Source of the DNA: Raineya sp964654605
Lineage (GTDB): Bacteria > Bacteroidota > Bacteroidia > Cytophagales > Thermonemataceae
Length of the DNA: 64,000 bases
Direction of reading: 5' to 3'
NCBI GenBank assembly: GCA_964654605.1
Contig: CAZZLW010000093.1
Location: forward strand, 27,991-91,990
Both the position numbers and the translations under genes were made by a program. Position 1 is the first letter of the stretch. Every line of letters starts with the position of its first letter. Shown in pieces: positions 15,132 to 22,293 of this stretch. The notes under the pieces are model-generated. The model saw only the letters and a program-made list of their open reading frames with translations. It did no database searches and was not told the DNA's origin.

Positions 15132-15826
15132 TGCTACAACAACTCTTAAATATTGCCAAACGCAATAAATGGGTAATTTTCAAGCGTCCTTATGAACTCA
15201 ATATTTGGGGTGTAAGGAGCGAAAACACCCAAGCAGGCAAATTTGACGATTTGATTGTGGTATTTTGGAAAGATGAACGGCTGAATTGGCAACTTAAAAA
15301 ATATCAAGCTACAACAGACCCAGGCACTTATTGGCTAAAAAACGCCATAAGTGCCGAGGTGGAGGCTTTGGGGAGTGCAATATTGAAAGAAGGACAATAT
15401 TTGCATAGTTTTCAAAGACGCTATACAGCACGCTTGCCGTATCCTTACGAACTTGTGCAAATAAAACCCTTAACCATTTTTAGGGATTACAACCGAGACG
15501 CAATACTTGATTTTTACAACGGCAGGGAAACAACAGGTTTGTATGGTATCAATATACACGTAGGAGCAAGAAAAGACCAAAAAAGTATTGATATAGGACA
15601 ATGGAGTGCGGGTTGCCAAGTTTTTGCAAGCTACAATGATTTTGCAGAGTTTGATTTGCTTTGCCAAAAACATCAAGGTTTGTATGGTGATATTTTCAGC
15701 TATACGCTTATAGACGAAAGGGCAAGGAAAAGGGCAAGGCGAAGGTTACTTTTGAAAGGTTTAGGCTTTGGAATTTTAGGAGGATTGGCTTTGTACGGTA
15801 TCTACAAATTAGGTGAAAAGCAGTGA
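15131..15826 (+). CDS. L,D-transpeptidase-like protein with C-terminal transmembrane anchor
   Basis: A 231-aa protein. The central motif, INIHVG with His143 followed by WSAGCQVF with Ser159, Gly161 and Cys162, matches the HxG...SxGC signature of YkuD-like L,D-transpeptidases, where the Cys is the nucleophile. Similar proteins in phages are thought to act on peptidoglycan peptides. The N-terminal ~110 residues form a mixed domain (FDDLIVVFWKDERLNW). A basic stretch (RARKRARRRLLLKG) leads to one transmembrane segment at ~205-226. Its start overlaps the previous stop and its end overlaps the next start (GTGA). This is the fourth membrane-tethered wall-directed protein of the block. Confidence 0.65.
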   Translation: MLQQLLNIAKRNKWVIFKRPYELNIWGVRSENTQAGKFDDLIVVFWKDERLNWQLKKYQATTDPGTYWLKNAISAEVEALGSAILKEGQYLHSFQRRYTARLPYPYELVQIKPLTIFRDYNRDAILDFYNGRETTGLYGINIHVGARKDQKSIDIGQWSAGCQVFASYNDFAEFDLLCQKHQGLYGDIFSYTLIDERARKRARRRLLLKGLGFGILGGLALYGIYKLGEKQ

Positions 15827-16014
15827 AAAGGTTTTTGCAAAGATATGGAGCAAATTTGGGTGCTATTGCAGGCACAATAGCAGGATACGAAATTGCCAAA
15901 GCCCGCAAGAAAGATACCTTTTATTATACGCTTTTAGGCGGTTTTATCGGTATGGTTATCGGAAACGCTATTTCAGATGTAGTTAGTGATGATACAGGCA
16001 AGCTCACATATTGA
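15823..16014 (+). CDS. Tiny glycine-zipper membrane protein
   Basis: A 63-aa protein started by a GTG that overlaps the previous TGA. It has two Gly/Ala-rich membrane segments (LGAIAGTIAGYEIAKA, and TLLGGFIGMVIGNAISDVV) around a short basic loop. The GxxxG-type spacing is typical of glycine-zipper proteins that pack as oligomers in membranes. In a membrane-containing virion such small hydrophobic proteins are common. A holin role is possible, but better holin candidates lie at 20616 and 22082. Confidence 0.55.
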   Translation: MKRFLQRYGANLGAIAGTIAGYEIAKARKKDTFYYTLLGGFIGMVIGNAISDVVSDDTGKLTY

Positions 16015-16028
16015 TTTATGCCAAAACA

Positions 16029-17708
16029 ATGTTGGGAGAAATGGACATACTTTCAAAAAAAATACAAGCCTACGAAACACTTGCTAAATACGCTACTGGC
16101 AGGCGGAAAGAGATTGCTTTGCAGGTATTGAAAGGTTTGTATTTGCTACAAAAACAGCAAGATAAAAAGCAAGAACAAGAAGGAACGAAGCAAGGGGGGT
16201 ATGATGTTGTACGAATTCCTATTACTGACATTTTTACAGACACAAATCTATTTCAGCAACGCTCAAAAGAGTACAGCGAAAGGAGCGTGAATAATATTAT
16301 TTCAGATGTACAAAATGGCAAATTTGTTTGGCAAAATTTTGACCCTATAACCCTATGGATTAAGCCTGAAAACGGCAAATATTACGTTTTGAGTGGGCAT
16401 AGTCGTTTGGAGGCTTTCAAAAGGCTTTCAGCTATGGGGTATGCTCAATTTAATACGATACCTGCTAAAATTTTTGAAGGTACGCTTGCAGAGGCTCAAA
16501 AAATTGCCAAAAAATCAAATACACTTTCAACCAAAGAAAGCTATTTAGAAAGAGCAAAGTATTATCAAGATTTGCGTTCCGAAGCTGTGCCTGAAAAAGA
16601 AATTATTGCAGAAGCACGGCAAAATGAGGACAAAAACGCAAGTTTCATCTTAAACCTTTCACACTTAAATTTTAATGGAGAGCTTATACAAGACTTACAA
16701 ATGCTTACGGCTAATGCTGATGATAGCGATAATACTGAAACGCTCAAACGTATAGCCAGTTGGATAGGTTACATTCGCTCTCGCTTGCCGCTTTTAGATA
16801 ACCACGAAAACGAATTGTATAAGTATCTTGTAAAGGACAACCGCTATACTAAATACAACCAAAGCAGTCTTTTTGCAGAAGTAGAAAAGCGTTGGAAACA
16901 GCGTGAAATGTTTAATACACCAATTACAGAACCTTTGAATATGGAAAATTTTGTAAGCAAGACGCAGGTTGAGCTTACTTATGATGAAAATTTACGCCAA
17001 GCACGTAAAGCTCTCAAAGAGGCAGAGGAAGAGAGAGAAAACAAAAAGAAAGAGTTACTACAAAGTTTTAGAGAGCAATACAATCGTAACCCTACTGATG
17101 AAGATATAAAACGTATTCTTGAAATACTTTTGCCTTATGATGTGGCTATCAAACGAGCTGAACAAGAAGTTTTAAGGCTTGAAAACCAGAGAGATTTCAT
17201 AAAACAGGAGGCAAAAAAGCAAATGAGTTTGTTTGGTTTGTTTGGGTCAGAATACACGCAATTTAAGGGAAAACCCAAAGAAGCTATAAAGTTTTTAATG
17301 AAAGTAAAAGAAGGGGAAGCTGTTGATGCTTTGTATAGAGATGATATTGGTTATGTTTCTATTGTTTGGGGCGAAAACAATGAAAAAAATGAAGGATATG
17401 GATTAAAACATATTATTGAAAAACACGGAGCATATATTGAAGCACTTGGGTTTGCAATAGAAGACTTTATACCTATTGTTTTCGCCTTTGGTACATTTAA
17501 TTCGGATAAATCTATTGACGGAAAAATTGTGTTGGATAGCGAAAGTTTTAGAATTATTATTCAAACAAACTTTTTTGGTGTAAAAAAGAAATGGTTACTA
17601 TCTGCTTTTGACTTAAAAAAGAAAATGTCGCTTGGAAGCCTTGAAACCGTACTCGGCAAGACTTTTACAAATGAGCCACTGCCTCAATCAACAAGCGACA
17701 AAGAATGA
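16029..17708 (+). CDS. ParB-like domain fused to a PBECR-type phage nuclease domain
   Basis: About 559 aa from the ATG at 16029. A TTG at 16011 and an ATG at 16041 are alternatives. The N-terminal part is ParB/Srx-like: VVRIPITDIF at ~60 and YVLSGHSRLEAFKRL at ~118-132, the nucleotide-binding ParB box. A helical, charged middle region follows (~300-400). The C-terminus from ~455 has GYGLKHIIEKHG and later KIVLDSESFRIII, the pattern of PBECR (phage-borne Barnase/EndoU/colicin-like RNase) domains with catalytic-type His residues. Such fusions occur in polyvalent proteins that phages and conjugative elements deliver into the host. No membrane segment. It could act on DNA or RNA early after entry. 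Domain names are from motif memory. Confidence 0.6.
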   Translation: MLGEMDILSKKIQAYETLAKYATGRRKEIALQVLKGLYLLQKQQDKKQEQEGTKQGGYDVVRIPITDIFTDTNLFQQRSKEYSERSVNNIISDVQNGKFVWQNFDPITLWIKPENGKYYVLSGHSRLEAFKRLSAMGYAQFNTIPAKIFEGTLAEAQKIAKKSNTLSTKESYLERAKYYQDLRSEAVPEKEIIAEARQNEDKNASFILNLSHLNFNGELIQDLQMLTANADDSDNTETLKRIASWIGYIRSRLPLLDNHENELYKYLVKDNRYTKYNQSSLFAEVEKRWKQREMFNTPITEPLNMENFVSKTQVELTYDENLRQARKALKEAEEERENKKKELLQSFREQYNRNPTDEDIKRILEILLPYDVAIKRAEQEVLRLENQRDFIKQEAKKQMSLFGLFGSEYTQFKGKPKEAIKFLMKVKEGEAVDALYRDDIGYVSIVWGENNEKNEGYGLKHIIEKHGAYIEALGFAIEDFIPIVFAFGTFNSDKSIDGKIVLDSESFRIIIQTNFFGVKKKWLLSAFDLKKKMSLGSLETVLGKTFTNEPLPQSTSDKE

Positions 17709-17720
17709 ACCTCAAAAATA

Positions 17721-19259
17721 ATGCCAAAATTAACTTGTAAAACTATGAAATATTCGCAAGCAGACATAGCAGAATTAAAAAAAGCATTAGTAAGTGCAAA
17801 AGAAATTGGCGATGATGAACTTGCCAAAATGCTCTCTGAACAAATTGCAGAGATAGAGGCAGAAATGGAGCGGGCAAATATTAAGGATTTGGAAAAAGTA
17901 GATTGTTCAAAGGAGCAACAAGAAATACAGAAAATTAAAAAGAAAATTTCGGAATTAGAACAAAAAAAGGCTACAACCGAAGTTAAAAGCAATTTACCTA
18001 CGGTGGTTTCTAAAAGTAAAAAACAACCTAAAAAAACAACTACAAAACCCAGTGGGAAAGTAATTGCTTTACCTTCTTCTCAAAGCCAAAACAAATTGCC
18101 CGCTATTGTAAGCAAACAAACCAAACAGCAGGCAAACAAGGCAAAAGGTAAAAGAGAAGCCAAAGCCGTCCTAAATATCAGTGAGCAAGTGCGTATTATC
18201 AAGCGTTTTGTAAATCTTATGAGTAGCAAGGGAAAAACCAAAAAAGCTCTTGAAAACTTGCTCTTGGCTATTAAAAAAGCCTTTTTGTTTAAAAAAATTA
18301 CAGCTTCAATGCCTTATTATGAAGTAGTGAAAGACATTGAAAAAATACTTGTAAAAGCCACACAAAGCAATGGCGATGTAGAAATATCAGTTTCTCAAAA
18401 TGATATGGAAAACCTTAAAGATATTGCAAGTAGCGAAAAACGATTGCTTTCGGCAACCTATCTAAACAGCTATTTTAACCTTGCTCGTAGCGATAAGCAA
18501 GACAAAGCTAAAATGAAAAAATTAGCTGAAAAAATTGGCAATGCCCTAAAAGAAGGCTATATCAACCAAAGTGATATGTACTATAAAGAAATCAAGCGGG
18601 CTTTGGGGAAACTGAATAGCGGTGAAATTAAGCTAAACGCCGATGAGCTTGCAGGACTTTCGGAAATCTGCTCTTGCGGTAAAACTTTGGCGGGTGTAGA
18701 AATAGATGCTGAAACGCTCCAAAACACTCAAATTGAAACTTTGGGGTTTGAGGGTATTTGGAAAGATTTTTTGGGTGATGTCGCCAAGCCTTTCAGTATG
18801 GTTATTTTTGGCTTACCCAAAACAGGAAAAACCTATTTAAGCCTAATGTTTGCCGATTACCTTTCACGGAATTTCGGTAAGGTTTTGTACGTAAGTGCAG
18901 AGGAGTTTGGTTCGCCTACGCTGGTGCGTAAAGTGCAAGATTTAGACTTACACAAGGATATTGTTTTTAGAGCTTCTTGCCCTGATGATGTAAGCCAATA
19001 CGATTTTGTATTTGTGGATAGCGTAAATAGAGCAAACATTGGGGTTGAAAAAGCTGAAAAAATGAAAAACCAAAATTCTAACACAAGTTTTATTTGGCTA
19101 TTGCAGGCAACCAAAGATGGCTATTTTAGAGGTTCGCAAGAATGGACGCATAATGCAGATATTATTGTAAAAGTTGATGAAAACAACACGGCAACGGCAC
19201 AAGGTCGTTACGGAGGAGGACAAATGAATGTTTTTGAAGTAATAGACTATGCAGAATAA
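17721..19259 (+). CDS. RadA-like P-loop ATPase with long N-terminal extension
   Basis: A 512-aa protein. Residues ~1-80 form a charged coiled coil (QADIAELKKALVSAKEIG), followed by a Lys/Gln-rich linker and a helical domain (~150-320). The C-terminal ~170 residues are a RecA-fold ATPase: Walker A GLPKTGKT at 364-371 (Lys370), then VLYVSAEE, a Walker B strand DFVFVDSV, and an ending TKDGYFRGSQEWTHNADIIV that parallels the RadA/Sms motif TKEG...EH..D. Possible jobs are replication, recombination or packaging DNA into a capsid. Tailless phages such as PRD1 use a P-loop packaging ATPase, but those are FtsK/HerA-like and this one is not obviously so. Overlaps the next gene by 11 bp. Confidence 0.65.
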   Translation: MPKLTCKTMKYSQADIAELKKALVSAKEIGDDELAKMLSEQIAEIEAEMERANIKDLEKVDCSKEQQEIQKIKKKISELEQKKATTEVKSNLPTVVSKSKKQPKKTTTKPSGKVIALPSSQSQNKLPAIVSKQTKQQANKAKGKREAKAVLNISEQVRIIKRFVNLMSSKGKTKKALENLLLAIKKAFLFKKITASMPYYEVVKDIEKILVKATQSNGDVEISVSQNDMENLKDIASSEKRLLSATYLNSYFNLARSDKQDKAKMKKLAEKIGNALKEGYINQSDMYYKEIKRALGKLNSGEIKLNADELAGLSEICSCGKTLAGVEIDAETLQNTQIETLGFEGIWKDFLGDVAKPFSMVIFGLPKTGKTYLSLMFADYLSRNFGKVLYVSAEEFGSPTLVRKVQDLDLHKDIVFRASCPDDVSQYDFVFVDSVNRANIGVEKAEKMKNQNSNTSFIWLLQATKDGYFRGSQEWTHNADIIVKVDENNTATAQGRYGGGQMNVFEVIDYAE

Positions 19260-19494
19260 CAGCATACATACTGAAAGTTATCCAAACGCAACAGGTGTTA
19301 TTAACGTGCCTGCAGGGTTTCTTTTGGGTAGTATTTACAACAAAAGCAGTAATAATATTCTCGTTGTGATAGGTTTTAGCAGTATCAATATTGCACCAAA
19401 CACTATCTACAACTTTGAGTACATCGGCAAAACTTACCCTGAAATATCTATTATTGCGGGAGTGAATGTAATTGACGCAGTTTTTCATTACTGA
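19249..19494 (+). CDS. Small hypothetical beta protein
   Basis: An 81-aa protein whose ATG lies 11 bp inside the end of the ATPase gene. It alternates hydrophobic and polar residues (TGVINVPAGFLLGSIYNKSS, then NILVVIGFSSINIAP), like a small beta sandwich. No signal or membrane segment. Located directly before two fibre-like genes, so a small capsid decoration or spike protein is plausible. Confidence 0.5.
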   Translation: MQNNSIHTESYPNATGVINVPAGFLLGSIYNKSSNNILVVIGFSSINIAPNTIYNFEYIGKTYPEISIIAGVNVIDAVFHY

Positions 19495-19501
19495 TAGACG
19501 T

Positions 19502-19876
19502 ATGGGATACATAAATAAAGGAGGTAGTGGAGGAGGAGGATTTTTACCTGATTATTCGCTTTCTCCTATTGTTTATCCAAGAAAGTGGGTAAATGGAAAT
19601 TTTGTATATGAAATTTCGGTGCAAGAAGTTTTAAGTAGTTGGGGATTTAATTGGTATTTTTTATTAAGTAAAACAATTGTTGATACTACCGCAATTATTG
19701 AGCATAGTTTTGCTTACACAGATGATGGTATAAATTGGTATAAGTTTGATAATTTCAATGTTTGGAGTGGGTCTTTTAGTGCTTTTTTGCAGATTTACAA
19801 TCCTACTCCAAACCAAATTTTAGTAACCGGCGTGATTAAATACACACTTGTAGAAATGCCTGTTTTAAGTTCTTAA
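19502..19876 (+). CDS. Small beta-rich protein with glycine-rich N-terminus
   Basis: A 124-aa protein from the ATG at 19502, 7 bp after the previous stop. A longer frame from 19472 overlaps that gene. It starts MGYINKGGSGGGGFLPDYSL, a flexible glycine arm, then strands with many aromatic residues (WGFNWYFLLSKTIV, then FAYTDDGINWYKFDNF). The pattern fits a capsid decoration or spike head domain. No known family seen. Followed 4 bp later by the fibre-like gene. Confidence 0.5.
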   Translation: MGYINKGGSGGGGFLPDYSLSPIVYPRKWVNGNFVYEISVQEVLSSWGFNWYFLLSKTIVDTTAIIEHSFAYTDDGINWYKFDNFNVWSGSFSAFLQIYNPTPNQILVTGVIKYTLVEMPVLSS

Positions 19877-19880
19877 AAAT

Positions 19881-20360
19881 ATGCCTTATACACGCATAAA
19901 CAATGATTGGAATGATATAACGGGCAAACCTACAAACTTGGCAACCTTGCCTGTGGATTGGGGGGATTTGATAAACATACCTCCTGATATTGCTTTTTTG
20001 CCTGTTTTTGAGGATTGGCAATCCATTTCTTTCACGACAACAAACAACATTTTTACAAATGTATGGAGTATAAATGTAGGATTAAATGAAGTAGTGAGTT
20101 ATGAAATAGATTTACTGGGTCGCAGGCAAGGAACAAATGGAATATGGAGTGCCAAATATGTCAATGCTGTTGTAAATAATGCAGGCATACTTACACAAAT
20201 AGGACTTTTGCAGAATTTCTTGCGAGAAAACTTGACCACAAATGCACAATTTCAATCAACAAATGTAGGCACAACACATTTTTTCAGAGTGCATAGCGGT
20301 ACAATACAAGTAATAAACTGGATTGGCAAAATACGGATTTTCAAAACAATATTACCATAA
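19881..20360 (+). CDS. Fibre/spike-like protein
   Basis: A 159-aa protein that opens with WNDITGKPTNLATLPVDWGD. The ITGKPT(N/T)L motif is a widespread repeat of phage tail fibres and other receptor-binding trimers. The rest is beta-rich (FTTTNNIFTNVWSINVGL, then THFFRVHSGTIQVINW) and would form a compact C-terminal head. As no tail genes occur in this block, I read it as a vertex spike that recognises the host surface. The stop and next start overlap (TAATGG). Confidence 0.6.
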   Translation: MPYTRINNDWNDITGKPTNLATLPVDWGDLINIPPDIAFLPVFEDWQSISFTTTNNIFTNVWSINVGLNEVVSYEIDLLGRRQGTNGIWSAKYVNAVVNNAGILTQIGLLQNFLRENLTTNAQFQSTNVGTTHFFRVHSGTIQVINWIGKIRIFKTILP

Positions 20361-20602
20361 TGGCAGACTTACGAGCATTGATAGAGTTTATTGTGGCGAT
20401 AGTTTCGGCTTACTTTCTAATCAAAATCGAGAATGTAAAGCAACAGAAAGATATTGCCACTTTACAAAGTCGGGTAGATAGATTAGAGCAGAAGCAAAAC
20501 GAGGAAATCAGGGAAATACACGGCTTTATCCGTGAAATTCGGGATATGATACAAGAACTTGAAATTAAGATTTTGCAGAAAGATAGACGTACCGAACATT
20601 AA
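20360..20602 (+). CDS. Membrane-anchored coiled-coil lysis-cassette protein (first copy)
   Basis: An 80-aa protein with an N-terminal transmembrane segment (~residues 5-22, RALIEFIVAIVSAYFLI) and a coiled coil to the end (IATLQSRVDRLEQKQ, then FIREIRDMIQELEIKI). The layout is like Rz-type inner-membrane spanins or holin partners. A counterpart with the same plan lies at 21796, after the lysozyme, followed by a second holin-like gene. This copy precedes the first holin-like gene by 13 bp. Confidence 0.55.
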   Translation: MADLRALIEFIVAIVSAYFLIKIENVKQQKDIATLQSRVDRLEQKQNEEIREIHGFIREIRDMIQELEIKILQKDRRTEH

Positions 20603-20615
20603 AAACGCTATAACT

Positions 20616-20861
20616 ATGAATTTTCGTTTTCAGAATTTTTGGAAAGATTTTGGGCTGACGTTGGTGGGCATTTTCATAAGCAGTCTTGTAATTTTGGTTA
20701 CTTTGGGCTTGATGTGGAAAGGCAAACTTACCGCCGAGCAAGCAACAACTTTTCTTAGTGTAATTACACCTGCAATTATCACCATTTACGGGCTTGCAGG
20801 GAGAGAAAATAAACCTAATAATTATGAAAACTCAAACGGCTCAAACGGCAAAACAGGATAA
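20616..20861 (+). CDS. Holin-like membrane protein (first copy)
   Basis: An 81-aa protein from the ATG at 20616. It starts MNFRFQNFWKDFG and has two hydrophobic segments (LVGIFISSLVILVTLGLMW and TFLSVITPAIITIYGLAG) around a short charged turn, with an Asn/Ser-rich tail. This two-helix plan is typical of small phage holins. It resembles the 69-aa protein at 22082: same MNF start, and similar second segments ending in YG. The longer frame starting at 20559 overlaps the upstream gene and is less likely. Confidence 0.6.
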   Translation: MNFRFQNFWKDFGLTLVGIFISSLVILVTLGLMWKGKLTAEQATTFLSVITPAIITIYGLAGRENKPNNYENSNGSNGKTG

Positions 20862-20949
20862 GCGTTTGCAAGAACGTACAGACGCTTTTGCACAACAAAG
20901 AAGCAAAGAGTATCCACAAGTAAAAAGCTATGTTCGGGACGCTGTTTAG
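20824..20949 (+). CDS. 41-residue basic peptide gene overlapping both neighbours
   Basis: ATG at 20824 to TAG at 20947-20949. The peptide is hydrophilic and basic (KTQTAQTAKQDKRLQERTD, ending SYVRDAV) with no membrane segment. It overlaps the holin-like gene end by 38 bp and the next gene start by 20 bp, an arrangement common among small lysis genes, and it fills what would otherwise be a gap in a dense operon. Function unknown. Confidence 0.4.
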   Translation: MKTQTAQTAKQDKRLQERTDAFAQQRSKEYPQVKSYVRDAV

Positions 20950-21250
20950 ACTTTCGGCTTATTTATTGCCTTTTGCGGTAGGAATTTTTGCAGGCTACTT
21001 TGCGAAAGAGCAGTTTTTTACAAAACCTTGCCCCGCTTGTGTGTGTCCTGAATGCCCGCCTTCAAATACTACGTATTTGGTTATCAATAACGAAAAACTG
21101 AAAGTAAAGGGTAACGGCTCATTAGATTTGACCAATATTTTGAAAGATAATCAAATCAAGCAAGAAAACAAGGAACTGAACGAAAAGGACACCTTAAAAC
21201 AAAAACCTGAACGTAAAGGATTTTTCAAACGAATTTTCGGTAAAAAGTAG
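20930..21250 (+). CDS. Small membrane protein with Cys-Pro cluster, spanin-like
   Basis: A 106-aa protein. One transmembrane segment at residues ~6-24 (RLSAYLLPFAVGIFAGYFA) is followed by a Cys/Pro cluster (KPCPACVCPECPPS), a polar stretch and a basic C-terminus (RKGFFKRIFGKK). Located between the holin-like gene and lysozyme, it could be a spanin-type or other lysis accessory protein. The four clustered cysteines suggest disulphides or a bound metal. I recognise no family. Confidence 0.5.
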   Translation: MFGTLFRLSAYLLPFAVGIFAGYFAKEQFFTKPCPACVCPECPPSNTTYLVINNEKLKVKGNGSLDLTNILKDNQIKQENKELNEKDTLKQKPERKGFFKRIFGKK

Positions 21251-21257
21251 AACTTAT

Positions 21258-21794
21258 ATGGCAGAATTTGAACCTTTTTTTCCGCATATACTTCGTTGGG
21301 AGGGTGGTTATGCAGATTACAAAGAAGACCCAGGTGGTTGCACCAAGTACGGCATAACTATCCACACGTGGAAAACTTTTGGTTATGATAAAAACGGCGA
21401 TGGTATCATCACTTGCGAGGACGTAAAACGCATTACCGAAAAGGACGCTGAAGCGATTTATGAGCGTCAGTTTTGGTATGCTAACAATATGCACCTAATA
21501 GAAAATCAAAAACTTGCTGAACTGATATGCGATTGGTGCATCAATAGCGGAGCAGGAATAGCTATTATCAGAGTACAAAGGATACTTAATGATTTAGGCG
21601 AAAAATTAGTTGCTGATGGGATTTGTGGAATTAGAACTATTACTGCTATCAATAAATATAGTAAAGAACTTTACAAAAGAGTGTGGTTAGCAAGAGAGCA
21701 GTTTTATAGAGATATAGTAAAAAGAAATCCTGCAATGAGTATATTTTTGAAAGGCTGGCTAAATAGATTAAATTCATTCCCAAAAGAAATATGA
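21258..21794 (+). CDS. GH108 lysozyme with PG-binding C-terminus, mosaic at the phage junction
   Basis: A 178-aa GH108 (phage N-acetylmuramidase) endolysin. The catalytic motif EGGY has Glu15, followed by DPGG (24-27) and KYGIT (30-34). A dockerin/EF-hand-like calcium loop DKNGDGIITCED spans residues 44-55. The C-terminal part (LNDLGEKLVADGICGIRTI) matches PG_binding_3, with a usual full length. Codon use changes inside the gene: the first ~95 codons use CGT/CGC for Arg and CTT/CTG/CTA for Leu, whereas from about 21560 Arg is AGA/AGG and Leu mostly TTA. This marks the join between the tailless phage and the crAss-like phage. It has no signal peptide, so export would rely on the holin-like proteins on either side. 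Confidence 0.88.
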   Translation: MAEFEPFFPHILRWEGGYADYKEDPGGCTKYGITIHTWKTFGYDKNGDGIITCEDVKRITEKDAEAIYERQFWYANNMHLIENQKLAELICDWCINSGAGIAIIRVQRILNDLGEKLVADGICGIRTITAINKYSKELYKRVWLAREQFYRDIVKRNPAMSIFLKGWLNRLNSFPKEI

Positions 21795-21795
21795 T

Positions 21796-22080
21796 ATGGA
21801 AACTAATAATATATTAAACATTATCAATGTTGTCTTATCTGTTATTTTTTCTATAATGTCAGCATATATTATTATGAGAGAAAGACTTTTGAAATTAGAA
21901 ATTAAATCAGAAGTTTTATCAAAAGAATTAGAAAAAACAAAAGCAGATGTAGGCAAAGAAATTTCAAATATGAAAGAAATTCACGACGAATTAGAAGAGA
22001 AAATCTATAATAGATTTGATAATGTAGAAGAGATATTACAAGAAATTATGTTAAAGTTAGAACGTAATAGTGTAAGGTAA
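21796..22080 (+). CDS. Membrane-anchored coiled-coil lysis-cassette protein (second copy)
   Basis: A 94-aa protein: transmembrane segment at residues ~6-26 (ILNIINVVLSVIFSIMSAYII) then a coiled coil (LLKLEIKSEVLSKELEKT and VEEILQEIMLKLERN). Same plan as the 80-aa protein at 20360 but AT-rich in codon use, as in the genes to its right. It follows the lysozyme stop by 1 bp and is followed by a second holin-like gene, so the cassette order here is lysozyme, coiled-coil, holin. Spanin or holin partner is inferred. Confidence 0.55.
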   Translation: METNNILNIINVVLSVIFSIMSAYIIMRERLLKLEIKSEVLSKELEKTKADVGKEISNMKEIHDELEEKIYNRFDNVEEILQEIMLKLERNSVR

Positions 22081-22081
22081 T

Positions 22082-22291
22082 ATGAACTTTGATATAAGAA
22101 ATATTTACAGACATAAGACTTCTTCATTTATAGCAGTCTTGCTTATTATTGTAGCTTCATTATATTTTGTCTATGATGAAAAAGCAACGTTTCCTGAAAT
22201 TACTGCTTTTTTAGTACCTATTATCAGTTTGTTATTATACGGTAATAGCAATAAACAATCTAATAATCATACAGAAAATAAAATAGAATAG
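22082..22291 (+). CDS. Holin-like membrane protein (second copy)
   Basis: A 69-aa protein starting MNFDIRNIYRHKTS, with two hydrophobic segments (FIAVLLIIVASLYFVY, and ITAFLVPIISLLLYG) and an Asn/Lys-rich tail. Its plan and several positions match the 81-aa protein at 20616, which suggests one family carried by both phages. It starts 1 bp after the previous stop. A holin that permeabilises the inner membrane for the lysozyme is the likely role. Confidence 0.6.
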   Translation: MNFDIRNIYRHKTSSFIAVLLIIVASLYFVYDEKATFPEITAFLVPIISLLLYGNSNKQSNNHTENKIE

Positions 22292-22293
22292 TT

